A stretch of 64,000 bases of DNA. It comes from Tubulanus polymorphus. Its lineage: Eukaryota; Nemertea; Palaeonemertea; Tubulaniformes; Tubulanidae. The translations under genes were made by a program, and so were the position numbers. This document shows, in pieces, positions 9,837-19,279 of the stretch (within the stretch, counting starts at the first letter, position 1; every line of letters begins with the position of its first letter). The notes beneath the pieces were generated by a model. That model was not told the DNA's origin, searched no databases, and worked only from the letters and a program-made list of their open reading frames with translations. The DNA lies in contig NC_134033.1 of assembly GCF_964204645.1 (NCBI RefSeq), positions 7,786,231-7,850,230 on the forward strand, read 5' to 3'.

Positions 9837-11425
9837 TCATTTTAGATGAGGGAGCTTGAATCCCTTATAACTGTTACTGCCATCCGGGAATGAACTTCGG
9901 ATTTTTGAGACAGAACATGATGGAATCGCAATTCGGTTTCCTTTCCCTAACCTTTCATGTATCCACTCGGTGAATTGTCGGTAACTGGTAAAGCGATATT
10001 TCCTGAAAGTAAATTTGTATATGTGTTCAACATATAATTCCTAAACAGATACTGGTAAGTAAAATAATATTTTATTTGTTGAACTGTCTAATATTAGATA
10101 AACTAAACTGATATGATGAGTAATATTGTACATATTTTATGATTTATCAGAGCGGTGAAAATAGAATCTATGTTTAATACTGATTTACTCACTCTGGTTG
10201 TGATTGGTTAGGTTCTATGTAGTCTGTTTTCTTGTAATGTTGGTATCCAAGTTCCAGAGCCCAAGGATCGAGGCATACACCATAAAAACTTGGATAATCC
10301 ACGAAGCATTTTAGTTCTACATTATTTTCCGAGGCGTGCTGCTCCATCTTATAGGCTACCTTATTCAATTCCTGACAGCAACCACATTCATCTGGTGTAC
10401 TCATGGCGGTGCAGTTGGTGCAGGTACACCTGAAGAAAATACACATTTATAAATGGTTCAATTAAATTAATATGTTATATTGAAAATGTATTTCGAAGAA
10501 AAATTGTGTTTTCTATGGTATAAAAACATTGTTTTGCATTTTATATTTCTATCATTCCTATCTTAATAAAAAATAAAACATTATTAAAGATTCATTAAGA
10601 CCAGGATTTATCAAGTTTTGTTATGATTTACCAGTCATTGTTGTCAACTCTATAGGCATACTCGTGTTCCTCGGATTCTTGGTTTTCATTTTGGGTAGCA
10701 GGATTTGCCAAGGGTTCCAATGCATAAGGGTCGAGCTCGTTTAAGTCTATGGAGTCATCACTGACATCTGCAAATGAGAAATGAAAAGCTGATAAGGCTA
10801 AGTGCCAACTGTCCATTCGGTTTTAGGTTGATAGTCATAAACCATCCGATAGGCCTAATACCAATTATTAGGTTAGGCCTATTCAAGTTCAAGTGGCCAA
10901 GACCTCTATTACAGAGCGTAATAGCATCTTTTGAGACTATAATTGTATCTTAAAGTGATGACAAGTCGCAATGAACTTACAAACGTCACTTTATACCAGG
11001 AATAAAATGAATTTAAATTTGTGTTTGGTGACGGGTCGTATTAGAAACCGAGTGAGTCCACCCCTTCAATGCACGAAAACCGAGTTTAACAAGTGCCAAT
11101 ACTTATGAATATGATTAATATTTATGCCTACCCGAATGCTGCTGTAAATATTGTTGTATACCGTGGTTATAAGTACAGTGAGAGTCGGCGATGGCTGACG
11201 CACGGTGCCGGATCGAGTCTGATTGTATTAGCGACTCACTTCGAAGCAGCATTCAGCTTTAACACGATCATTGATATGGCCGAGATGTGTCAATTATCAT
11301 AAAATCACATTGATTGATTCACCTCTGCTGGAAAATGACTCGTTGTCGTTTTCAGTTACATTTTCCTCCGGATAATTGCTGTCAGAATCGCTCAATTCAT
11401 GTGTGTTTACACTGGATGCTGCCAT
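9837..11425 (-). CDS. P2X7 cytoplasmic-tail-like protein, 213 aa, four exons, intact
   Basis: Exons: 11425-11323, 10767-10632, 10429-10193 and 10002-9837, phases 1, 2 and 2, all with consensus GT-AG. Coding length is 642 nt with one stop at the end. Residues 1-80 are acidic and Ser/Asn-rich (MAASSVNTHELSDSDSNY), then the domain starts W-CTCTNC, CGCCQEL, VDYPSFYGVCLDPWAL, TSYRQFTEWI, IPSCSVSKIRSSFP and YKGFKLP. This cysteine pattern and the terminal IPSC..S.IR..FP...Y.GFK.P match the zinc-binding C-terminal domain of vertebrate P2X7. No transmembrane channel part is present. Free-standing relatives are common in invertebrates. It is convergent with the transposase, its stop 82 bp away, and shares its promoter-proximal repeat. 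Function unknown; metal or nucleotide binding is plausible from the domain. It lacks the lesions of the neighbouring gene. Confidence 0.85.
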
Positions 11426-11429
11426 GTTT

Positions 11430-11461
11430 GTCAATTTGCTACGTCATCCAGTCACGTGACT
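11430..11461 (-). promoter_or_regulatory. Subterminal inverted element upstream of the P2X7-tail-like gene
   Basis: Reverse-orientation partner of 4733-4764, with the same GTCACGTGAC palindrome and GATGACGTAG. It ends only 4 bp before the start codon at 11425, so the mRNA leader must begin within or just outside it. Confidence 0.6.
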
Positions 11462-11608
11462 GCTAATCAGAATTTCAAGGAAGAGGTTCTCGGAAAGTCG
11501 ATTTAAATGCTCATATACAAGATTGAAATGAACGATATGATTATTTTAAACATTCTCATATTAAAAGAATACCATTATAGTTTACAGTTACCGACAGTTT
11601 GCTATAAC

Positions 11609-11622
11609 ATTCTAGAACTACT
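11609..11622 (-). repeat. Right terminal inverted repeat with TTAA target site
   Basis: ATTCTAGAACTACT is followed by TTAA (11623-11626) and then by the resumed dispersed repeat. Confidence 0.85.
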
Positions 11623-11626
11623 TTAA

Positions 11627-12660
11627 TATGGAAATACTAAGTTCTTCTACTATTCAACGCCCCCTGGTGACCATATTCAAAACAAAATGACCTTGAAACT
11701 CACCACAATCATAGACCATGTCACAAACTATAACTTTGTAATTGATCATGGTAACAAAACATGCCTAGGTACCAATATAATAAGGAAATACTAAGTTATT
11801 CCACTATTCAATGCCACCTGGTGACCATATAGGATAACTAATGGCCTTTAAACTTGCCACAATCATAGATGATGTCATGAGCTACAACTTTGCAATTGAT
11901 TGTAGTTACAAAATATGCATTGATACGAATATAATATAGAAATACTAAGATATTGTATTATTCAACACCCCCTGGTGGCCATATACAAAAACCAATGACC
12001 TTGAAACTCACCACAATCATAGAACACGTTATGAGCTACAAGTTTTTAATTGATTGTGGTAACAAAATACGCTTAGGTATCTATATAATGTGGAAAAACT
12101 TTTTCTCAACTACGAATGAGTACTGATGACACCTAGATGGCCGCCAATTGCGTCATAATTGGCTGATCAAAAATACCTGTCTCAGGTATAAAACATCCCT
12201 TTTCAAAGAATACCCATCACAAATTGCAATGAGAAATGGCAAACCAGTAGGGAGCTACAGGACTCAGAATTCGGGCCAAAATTAACATTTTTGGGCACTA
12301 AAAAAGGTCATAGGACGGTCATCTTGAGTCCGATCGACCCAATTTTTGTTATGCTGATGGGCCCTGGGGGATTCACATACATCCAAAAGATCGAGGTAAT
12401 TGACCAAAGCGTCTTCAAAATTTCCCTCAAAATGTTCAAAATTGTGTAAGAAGTGTTGATTATGGCAAACAACAATGGCTGCCAGTCGGCCATCTTGATT
12501 CTGACAGGGCCAGTTTTTGGGCTGAAGATGTGTCTAGGGTAGATACATGTGTAACCTATATATCAAGGCATTACATTGAAGCGTCTTCAAAACTTCCCAA
12601 AATAACTGGATTCCGTCTACGGACGGACGAAAAGTAAACGCAAGTCCCAAGTGGGCTAAA
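11627..12660. repeat. Dispersed repeat with about 155-bp tandem units carrying CTCF-like motifs
   Basis: Three units begin near 11654, 11808 and 11964. Each has C(A/G)CCCCCTGGTG(A/G)CC or a near form, TGACCTTGAAACTCACC and AATTGATTGTGGTAAC. After the units comes a 600-bp unique-looking 3' part, with GAGAAATGGCAAACCAG and a terminal CCCAAGTGGGCTAAAA. Related copies lie at 15125-16010 and 34190-35340. No coding sequence. Confidence 0.75.
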
Positions 12661-13327
12661 AACGTACCGTGATTTTAGATAATTGGCTCAATGCCAACTC
12701 CATTATCGCAAACAAAAAGGTAAACCAAAAATGTGGGTTTAATTCAGTAGACTATGAGCTGCTGTTTAATTCAGTGAACTATGGCCATTTAACTAAATGG
12801 ACTAAGAGCTGTTACACTCAATTGACTATGGGCTGTTAAACTCAAACACTTAAACTCAATGGACTATGAGCTATGGACTATTCAAAAATGTGTAAGAAGT
12901 GTTGATTATGGCAAACAACAATGGCTGCAAGTCGGCCATCTTGATTCTGACAGGGCCAGTTTTTGGGCTGAAGAAGTGTCTAGGGTAGATACATGTGTAA
13001 CCTAAATATCAAGACATTACATTGAAGCGTCTTCAAAACTTCCCAAAATAACTGGATTCCGTCTACGGACAGACGAAAAGTAAACGCAAGTCCCAAGTGG
13101 GCTAAAAACGTACCATGATTTTAGATAATTGGCTCAATGCCAACTCCATTATCGCAAACAAAAACGTAAACCAAAAATGTGGGTTTAATTCAGTGGACTA
13201 TAAGCTGCTGTTTAATTCAGTGAACTATGGCCATTTAACTAAATGGACTAAGAGCTGTTACACTCAATTGACTATGGGATGTTAAACTCAAACACTTAAA
13301 CTCAATGGACTATGAGCTATGGACTAT
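12435..13327. repeat. Tandem duplication, 446-bp unit
   Basis: 12435-12880 and 12881-13327 match throughout with only scattered substitutions. The unit contains the 3' end of the dispersed repeat, an end of the TGGTTTACC repeat, and short ACTCAATGGACTATGAGCT-like internal repeats. The junction reads CTATGGACTATTCAAAA. Confidence 0.85.
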
Positions 13328-13402
13328 GTGCTGTTTATCTCAATGGACTATAAGCTGAATTAACAGGTTTATAAAACTAGCCCACTTACTTAAGTCACTT
13401 AC

Positions 13403-13801
13403 TTTTTCAAAAAGTTTCAACGGATTTTTAAATTGGATGAAAACCATTCTAGCAATATCGCTGACCAGTTTACGGTAGTCTTCTAATATTGCCAACGATT
13501 TTTCATCATCATCCTGAGTCAACATCAGTCGTTTGTCTGTGTAAGTATATGCAGCAATCAAGATGGTGGACACGTCGAAACTCGCCACACATGACGAAAA
13601 CATGAATTCGTAAACATTTCGATTCCAACAACGATGCAGCAAACCAAACAGGATCATTGGTAGAGTCTGAAGATCAAGATTTCTAGGTGGATAAACGTCC
13701 TCGCCATTCGGAATGAGCAGAGCTAAAGCTAGCAATAACCCGACAACATTCAAATCTAATAGACCTGAAGATAATGAATCAATGGGAAGTTTTGATAATA
13801 T
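13403..13801 (-). CDS. URB2: URB2-like, exon 11 of those visible (largest)
   Basis: This 399-nt exon runs from a CATTTCAG acceptor to a GAAAAA/GTAAGT donor, phase 0 to phase 0, 133 codons, fully open. It encodes LDLNVVGLLLALALLIPN, LFGLLHRCWNRNVYEF and LEDYRKLVSDIARMVF. It is rich in leucine-heptad helices. The stretch corresponds to the L..LPPYH...LVLLSMA region and the later LEQLMQML helix of URB2. The next recognised exon is 12.7 kb downstream, beyond the two-gene transposon. Confidence 0.74.
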
Positions 13802-13867
13802 CTGAAATGAAAAAACAAAACAATCAGTTCTACTTACAGTAGTAATCAAAAATAAAATCCTAAAAAA

Positions 13868-14400
13868 TAAAACAAGAAAGAAATCCTAAGAATGGGCTTG
13901 CTGACATGGTTGTACTGAAAGCTTGCTTGGTGGTTTTGTATTTCTGTAGTAGAATTAATCGAACTTTGAACTGATTACTTTTTAAAGAGCTAAGAGATCG
14001 GTGTTGTCGTACATCATACATGAAATGTTACACACGGGGACTGGGAATCGGAATGGTTTTATTGTAGACGTGGACCCAGCTTTTGAATAGTTGTTATTTG
14101 AATATTGTAGTGTCTTAACGGAATTAATCATCATGTTGATAATTGCTAGATTACTTATCGGATTGTGTTGAAATGATTTTGCATAGAAACATTTACAACT
14201 GAAAGAAAATACGTGACTAACTCGAGTGACTTCAGGTGAAGAGAAGTGAACACGAAAATAGATAGGAGCCACGATTTTTCTTTTTAAAATAATAAAGACA
14301 TTAAGCAAGAATAAGCTGCATTTCCATCAAATGACAATCCACTATGATCATCCGATAAAGTTTATTGCCACCATAGACTACCGCCCCCTGGCTCTTTGGA
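13868..14400. repeat. Paralogous repeat, copy 1
   Basis: It starts AACAAGAAAGAAATCCTAAG and ends CACCATAGACTACCGCCCCC. It matches 44935-45472 in the same orientation along its full length, with substitutions and small indels. No coding sequence and no obvious terminal repeat, so its class is unknown. Confidence 0.75.
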
Positions 14401-14409
14401 GACAGGGAA

Positions 14410-15120
14410 CCAGTCTTCAATACAATTCAGTATTTATTTTACAGAAAAGCGGTTTTTAAGTTTTAGATATTTAAACTGAAGAATATAAATGTTCATACAG
14501 AGATTTTTCAAATGGCCGCTAACGCAAGCACCCAATGAAAGTAAAAGATCAAAAGAATTTTCTAAAAACGTGAAAGTAAATGCTTTATTGTGAAATTTTA
14601 ATTGTGTCAATAAAGAATGAATTGAATTGTCGGCAGCACTATGCCGCGCATGAATTCCAATTCCAAGACTGATCACGCACGCTCAACCAAGGTTGGTATG
14701 CGCTGCTGAAATAACAAAAACGATTAAACAAAATCATACAACAATGAAAACGACAACCGATATAGCCAATTTACGAAAGGAACCTAGATTTTATTACTGC
14801 ATTAAATGTGTGTAAATATCAGAGCCCAAGAAAGTTTCTAACGAAAGTAATCGACTCCCCAAGCAAGTTATCAATCTGTGTGATAGCAATATGGGCTTGC
14901 AATCAAGCCCATGAAAAAACAAGTATCAACAAACGACTCGACAGAGATGAGTCTAAATCGATTGAAACGTTAATCGTAAAATTTAAATTATTCGATCATC
15001 GTGAAGGTTTTGATAGCTGGTTTTTACTTCTATTTATTCCATGTAATGTAGGAATCTTAGTTTCATAGTTAAAGCATTTAGTTGTAGTTGCATATGTGGT
15101 TCTATATTCAGTTTATGCAT
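14410..15120. other. No recognised gene
   Basis: Intron sequence between repeat copies. Open frames at 14434-14676 and 14808-15068 show no family resemblance and no repeated occurrence in the window. Confidence 0.35.
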
Positions 15121-15124
15121 GAAC

Positions 15125-16010
15125 TTTAAGACAGGCGAATGGCATGAACTACAACTTTGCAATTGATTATGGTAACAAAAATATGCCTAGGTACCAATCT
15201 AAGGAAATACTAAGTTATTCTAAAACTCAACGCCCCCTGGAGACCACATAGAATAACTAATGTCCTTAAAACACAGCACAATCATAGACGATGTCCTGAG
15301 CTACAACTTTGCAATTGATTGTGGTAACAAAATATGCATAGGTACGAACATAATATAGCAATACTAAGTTAATACAAAAACCAATGACCTTGAAACTCAC
15401 CAATGGGCTACAACTTTCTAATTGATTGTGGCAACAAATTATGCTTAGGTATTAATAAAATGCGGAAAAACTTTTTCCCACCTACGAATGAGTACTGATG
15501 AAATACCCTCTTTCAGGTATAAAACTTCCCTTTCCAAAGAATACCCATCACAAATTGCAATGAGAAATGGCAAACCAGTAGGAAGCTACAGGACTCAGAA
15601 TTCGGGCCAAAATTGACATTTTTGGGCACTAGAAAGGTCATAGGACGGCCATCTTGAGTCCGATCGACCCAATTTTTGTTATGCTGATGGGCCCTTGGGG
15701 GATTCAAAGAACAACGAAAGAACAACGTAATTGATCAAAGCGTCTTCAAAATTTCCCTCGCAATGTTAAAAAATTTGTAAAAAGTGATTTTGGCGAACAA
15801 TAATGGCTGCCAGTCGGGCATCTTGATTCAAACAGGGCCAGCTTTTGGGCTGAAGATGTGTCTAGGATAGATACATGTGTAACCCAAATATCAAGACATT
15901 ACATTGAAGCGTTGTCAAAACTTCCCGGATGGACGGATGGACGGATGGACGACGGACGATAAGTGAACGCAATAGCCCACTGGGACTAAAGTCCCAAGTG
16001 GGCTTAAAAG
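15125..16010. repeat. Dispersed CTCF-motif repeat, second copy
   Basis: It carries CAACGCCCCCTGGAGACC near 15230, the ATTGATTGTGGTAAC blocks, GAGAAATGGCAAACCAG, a GGACGGATGGACGG microsatellite near 15930, and the terminal CCCAAGTGGGCTTAAA. Same order as 11627-12660. Confidence 0.75.
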
Positions 16011-16011
16011 T

Positions 16012-16755
16012 GCCGACAGCCTGGTAAACCAGTCTATGCATTCATTGATTATAAAAAGTGTTTTGACCAAATATGGCAAGATGGTCAGGGTTCAGACGTT
16101 AGAATATCAGTAGAGGAATCAAGCCCTGTACAAAGGATCAAGGAGTATGGTACTCATTGGGTCAAGTTTCAGTGATTGTTTCCCCACTTCAGTAGGTGCC
16201 CGACAGGGGTGTTTGCTATCCCCAACACTCTGTAACATATTCTTGGAAAACATCACGACGGAAGCATTGAGTCTCCCCCCAAAGTTAGCAGGCAGGGCAG
16301 TCATGAATCTACGGTTTGCAGATGGCATTGCTCTGATGTCTACTACACCCAGTGATGAACAAGCACAGCCACAGCAATTAGACAACACCAGTGGAAGATA
16401 TGGCATAGAGATAAGTCTGCCTAAGACCGAAACCATGGTCACAGGCTGTCAAGATTAAATAGATATCTATATCAGAGGCCAACATCTTGAGCAAATAGAC
16501 AAATTCACCTACCTTGGCTAAGTACAGAATGAAGATGTCACGTCACTGAAGGAGGTGAAAACCAGAATAGCCAAGGCTACGACTACTCTCATGACTGAAA
16601 CTTGTGTGGCGCGATCGCAACAACATGACAGGAGGCAAACTTTAACTGCTACGGTCCCTGAGATGAACTGTTTCCGTAGGCTGCTGCAGATTCACTATAG
16701 GACTCACACATTGAACAATGAAGTCAGAGTCAGGGTTGCCAAGGAAATTGGAAAG
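16012..16755 (+). pseudogene. Non-LTR retrotransposon reverse-transcriptase fragment
   Basis: The frame begins FIDYKKCFDQIWQDG, then GARQGCLLSPTLCNIFLENI, then NLRFADGIALMS, where the catalytic Y/FADD is changed to FADG, and YGIEISLPKTETMV. A later frame has EMNCFRRLLQIHYRTHT, the post-RT segment of such LINEs. Frameshifts separate the pieces. Clade not certain. Confidence 0.75.
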
Positions 16756-16799
16756 TATTATAGCGTGTTGTCCTCTGTAACCAGAAAGAAACTTTCCAT

Positions 16800-18026
16800 G
16801 ATGGGTTTCTGTGTAATTGTTTCTGTTTCATTCACCGAACTCGCTGTCAAAAAGGCGATTCTCGATAAAAATAGTAATGGGTTTCCCCGCGGGATACCCG
16901 CTTTGGGAAAGGCACCTGAATCGATGCTACGAGTTCGAATCCCAATATTAAGACGTAATTTATTATTCTTTGAAATAAATTCTTAGAATTTCTATTTATG
17001 ATAGGATGTGCAGGTTTTGATTTGGTAATGATGTTAATAAAAGTTAACCTCTTAAGGTATTGTTTTCTATCTATTATTTGTGACGGATTAGTTTCGATGC
17101 TCCTCACAACCCGCCCCACCACGTGTCACTTATTCACGGACACGCGGATTGTATCATTTGTAATAGGCCTACCACATGAAAGAGTCCATGGCCTACCGTA
17201 GAATAGTAGGGCCTACCGATCACGCTATGTGCGATGAAAGTAGTGTTTGAATAAAACAAATTTTTAATGAAATAAACATTATTTATCATAATTAATCAAT
17301 AGATCAGGTGCCGCCTTAATAATTGTTTGTTTCGTGAAATTTGTACAAAACTTTGCGGCTTCGTCATGTCTTGTGACCCTGAAAATACTAGAAGAATCAT
17401 CGGTAAGCTTATAAAACGGCGAGGTCAACATAGTAACAACAACTTCGGGGATTGAAAAAAAAAACTCGAAAGAATTATTTCTTATGCTGATGAGTTATAC
17501 TGATGGGGAGTAGCGACCGTCATTGACACCGGTTATTTATCCATTCACTATCAAATGTGACGAGCCCAATAAATGATTGCGCATAGATTCGGCCTCTCAG
17601 CATTTAGCACAGCAGTTCCGAGAAGTGTTAAGACCGATCAGCGCGCGCGCTATCTAAAACCGGTGCTAGTACGATCAATATCTACAGGTATATACGTGTT
17701 CAGTATTACACAGCGAGTACCAGAATGTTGATCGAGCGTCGTCGTAGCAACGCGCTATACAGCGGCTTGAACTAGCGAGTAACGTTAATTATCTTTTAAC
17801 CAAATTAGAGCACTTATAATCATTGGAATCAAATATAAACCAAGCTGCACCATCTACATCAAGTAGAGAATACCTGTGTGAAATTACAGAATTGTCGGTC
17901 CACACAAACAGCTTAAATCGTGTCATAAAGAAACATCCACAGACGGACAGACAGACAGAGAGACAGACAGACAGACAGACATGACGACGATGCCATAGAT
18001 GGGTTCGTCTGACGACGAAACCCATC
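16800..18026. mobile_element. Probable DNA element interrupting the LINE
   Basis: It is bounded by GATGGGTTTC (16800-16809) and GAAACCCATC (18017-18026), a perfect 10-bp inverted repeat. LINE sequence stops on the left (TRKKL) and resumes on the right with IRKLTWFGHV. It contains a B-box-like GAGTTCGAATCCC at 16929 and a (CAGA)n microsatellite. No coding sequence. The same right end occurs near 34065. The target duplication is unclear. Confidence 0.45.
17939..17980. repeat. (ACAG)n microsatellite
   Basis: A run of CAGA/GACA units, ACAGACGGACAGACAGACAG and on, with a GAGA interruption. Confidence 0.9.
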
Positions 18027-18140
18027 AAAAATCAGGAAGTTGACCTGGTTTGGCCATGTGATGCAAGCCAAAGGATTGCTGGCCAACACCATTCTGCAGG
18101 GCAGAGTCAGGAAGCGGGGTAGTCCCAAATGACAGTCGTT
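18020..18140 (+). pseudogene. LINE C-terminal fragment
   Basis: The frame encodes KIRKLTWFGHVMQAKG and LANTILQGRVRKRGSPK. The WFGHV...L.ILQG.V phrase is typical of the end of the ORF2 of several LINE clades. A stop follows where GRPR..W is usual. Confidence 0.7.
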
Positions 18141-18769
18141 GGACACAACGACGACGATGATGATGCATGAACAGGCTGTGGACCATTCAGATCTCGGATC
18201 AGATTTACCTCCATTGTCATGGAATGCTTTTCACGGTCATGTAAACCAATTTTTATGGTGTGAACTTTAGAAGCAGGTTCAAAATTAGATGAAAAGAAAA
18301 GACCAGCTGACACTGATAGTGGAGAGGGAACACAACTGTTGCTGTGGTTCGCTGAACAAAATTAGTGCAACTGACTGCATAATACAGATGGCAAAGAACT
18401 GAATATCAATGAACTAGACTGGATACTGAAACTAACGGTTGGCTGAGGAGATGAAAATACTTGCACCAGGCACTGACAGAGCCTTATTTCGTGGTAGGTT
18501 AGACCATTTAATATATTGTACATAATTTCAAGTTTTTTTTTGACAATTTAACGATTTATAAGTTTGGTAAAATAATTTGTTGTGTTTATCAGTCTTTATT
18601 GGTCGTGGAAACAGTTCACAACAAGGCAATTCGATACTACGTATCTATGTCCCCCGCGATAGCCAGTATAAAATGAATGAACCCTGAAGACATTGATCTT
18701 TGGTATAGAAAAATGATGAGTGAATCCAGGGATACCCATACTATGAAATATCATTTTCCTGCTATGAAT

Positions 18770-19275
18770 GGTTATTCAAGAATTGAGTTTACAGGGTTTT
18801 AGGCAAACGACGTCTACCAACCTTGACCTTTCACCCTAGAACTCCAAAATCACTAATGCACATCCTCTTCCCAGGGGTAATCATACTATGAAATAGCATT
18901 GTTCCGTTATCAATGGTTCTTCTTGAATCGTTTTTACAAGGTTTCATATGAATGATATCTAGTGACCTTGACCTTTTCCCCAAAATCAATAGGGCACATC
19001 CTCTCCCTAGGGGTAATCATGCGATGTAATATCATTGTATTGCTATCAAAAGTTCTTTCTGAATCACATTCACGACGCAAGGTTTCACGTGAATGACCTG
19101 AAGTGACCTTCACCTTTGATCCTTGGAGCCCAGAATCAATAGGGCACATCCTCTCCCTAGGGGTAATCATACTACGTAATATCATGGTCCTGCTATCAAT
19201 GGTTCTTCTTGAATGACGTTCACAAGCTTTCACATGAATGACCTGTGGTGACCTTGATCTTTGGTCCTTGGATGA
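18770..19275. repeat. Minisatellite of about four 120-130-bp units with TGACCTTGACC motifs
   Basis: Each unit has AATCAATAGGGCACATCCTC (or a near form), CTAGGGGTAATCATAC, ATCATNNTNCTGCTATCAA, and a TGACCTTGACCTTT-like block. The last is a pair of nuclear-receptor half-sites (reverse AAGGTCAAGGTCA). The minus-strand open frame over it simply reads the repeat. Confidence 0.75.
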
Positions 19276-19279
19276 AAAC

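Larger units (their letters stand above)
4584..11622 (+). mobile_element. Two-gene Kolobok-like DNA transposon, 7039 bp
   Basis: The termini are AGTAGTTCTAGAAT at 4584-4597 and its exact reverse complement at 11609-11622. They are flanked by TTAA at 4580-4583 and 11623-11626. The flanks join into an intact copy of a dispersed repeat unit known from 11640-12060, 15120-15400 and 34190-34790, which proves an insertion. Inside are a THAP-DDE transposase (plus strand, decayed) and a convergent P2X7-tail-like gene (minus strand, intact). A 32-bp inverted repeat sits at the 5' side of each gene. TTAA duplication, a THAP domain and a DGR..SPG-type DDE core together indicate the Kolobok superfamily. 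piggyBac shares TTAA but not this transposase. Confidence 0.85.

Noticed and set aside
11093-11302. Plus-strand open frame of 69 codons
   Set aside because: It lies in intron 1 of the P2X7-tail-like gene on the other strand and shows no family resemblance.
4584-11622. piggyBac origin for the two-gene transposon, because of TTAA
   Set aside because: The termini are not CCC-type and the transposase has a THAP finger and DGR..SPG core rather than a piggyBac DDD core.
16925-16945. GAGTTCGAATCCC resembles a tRNA B box
   Set aside because: No matching A box at the right distance and no cloverleaf; at most a tRNA-derived remnant inside the insertion.
17789-18146. Minus-strand frames with Cys/Leu/Ser/Val repeats
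   Set aside because: Translation of the (ACAG)n microsatellite.
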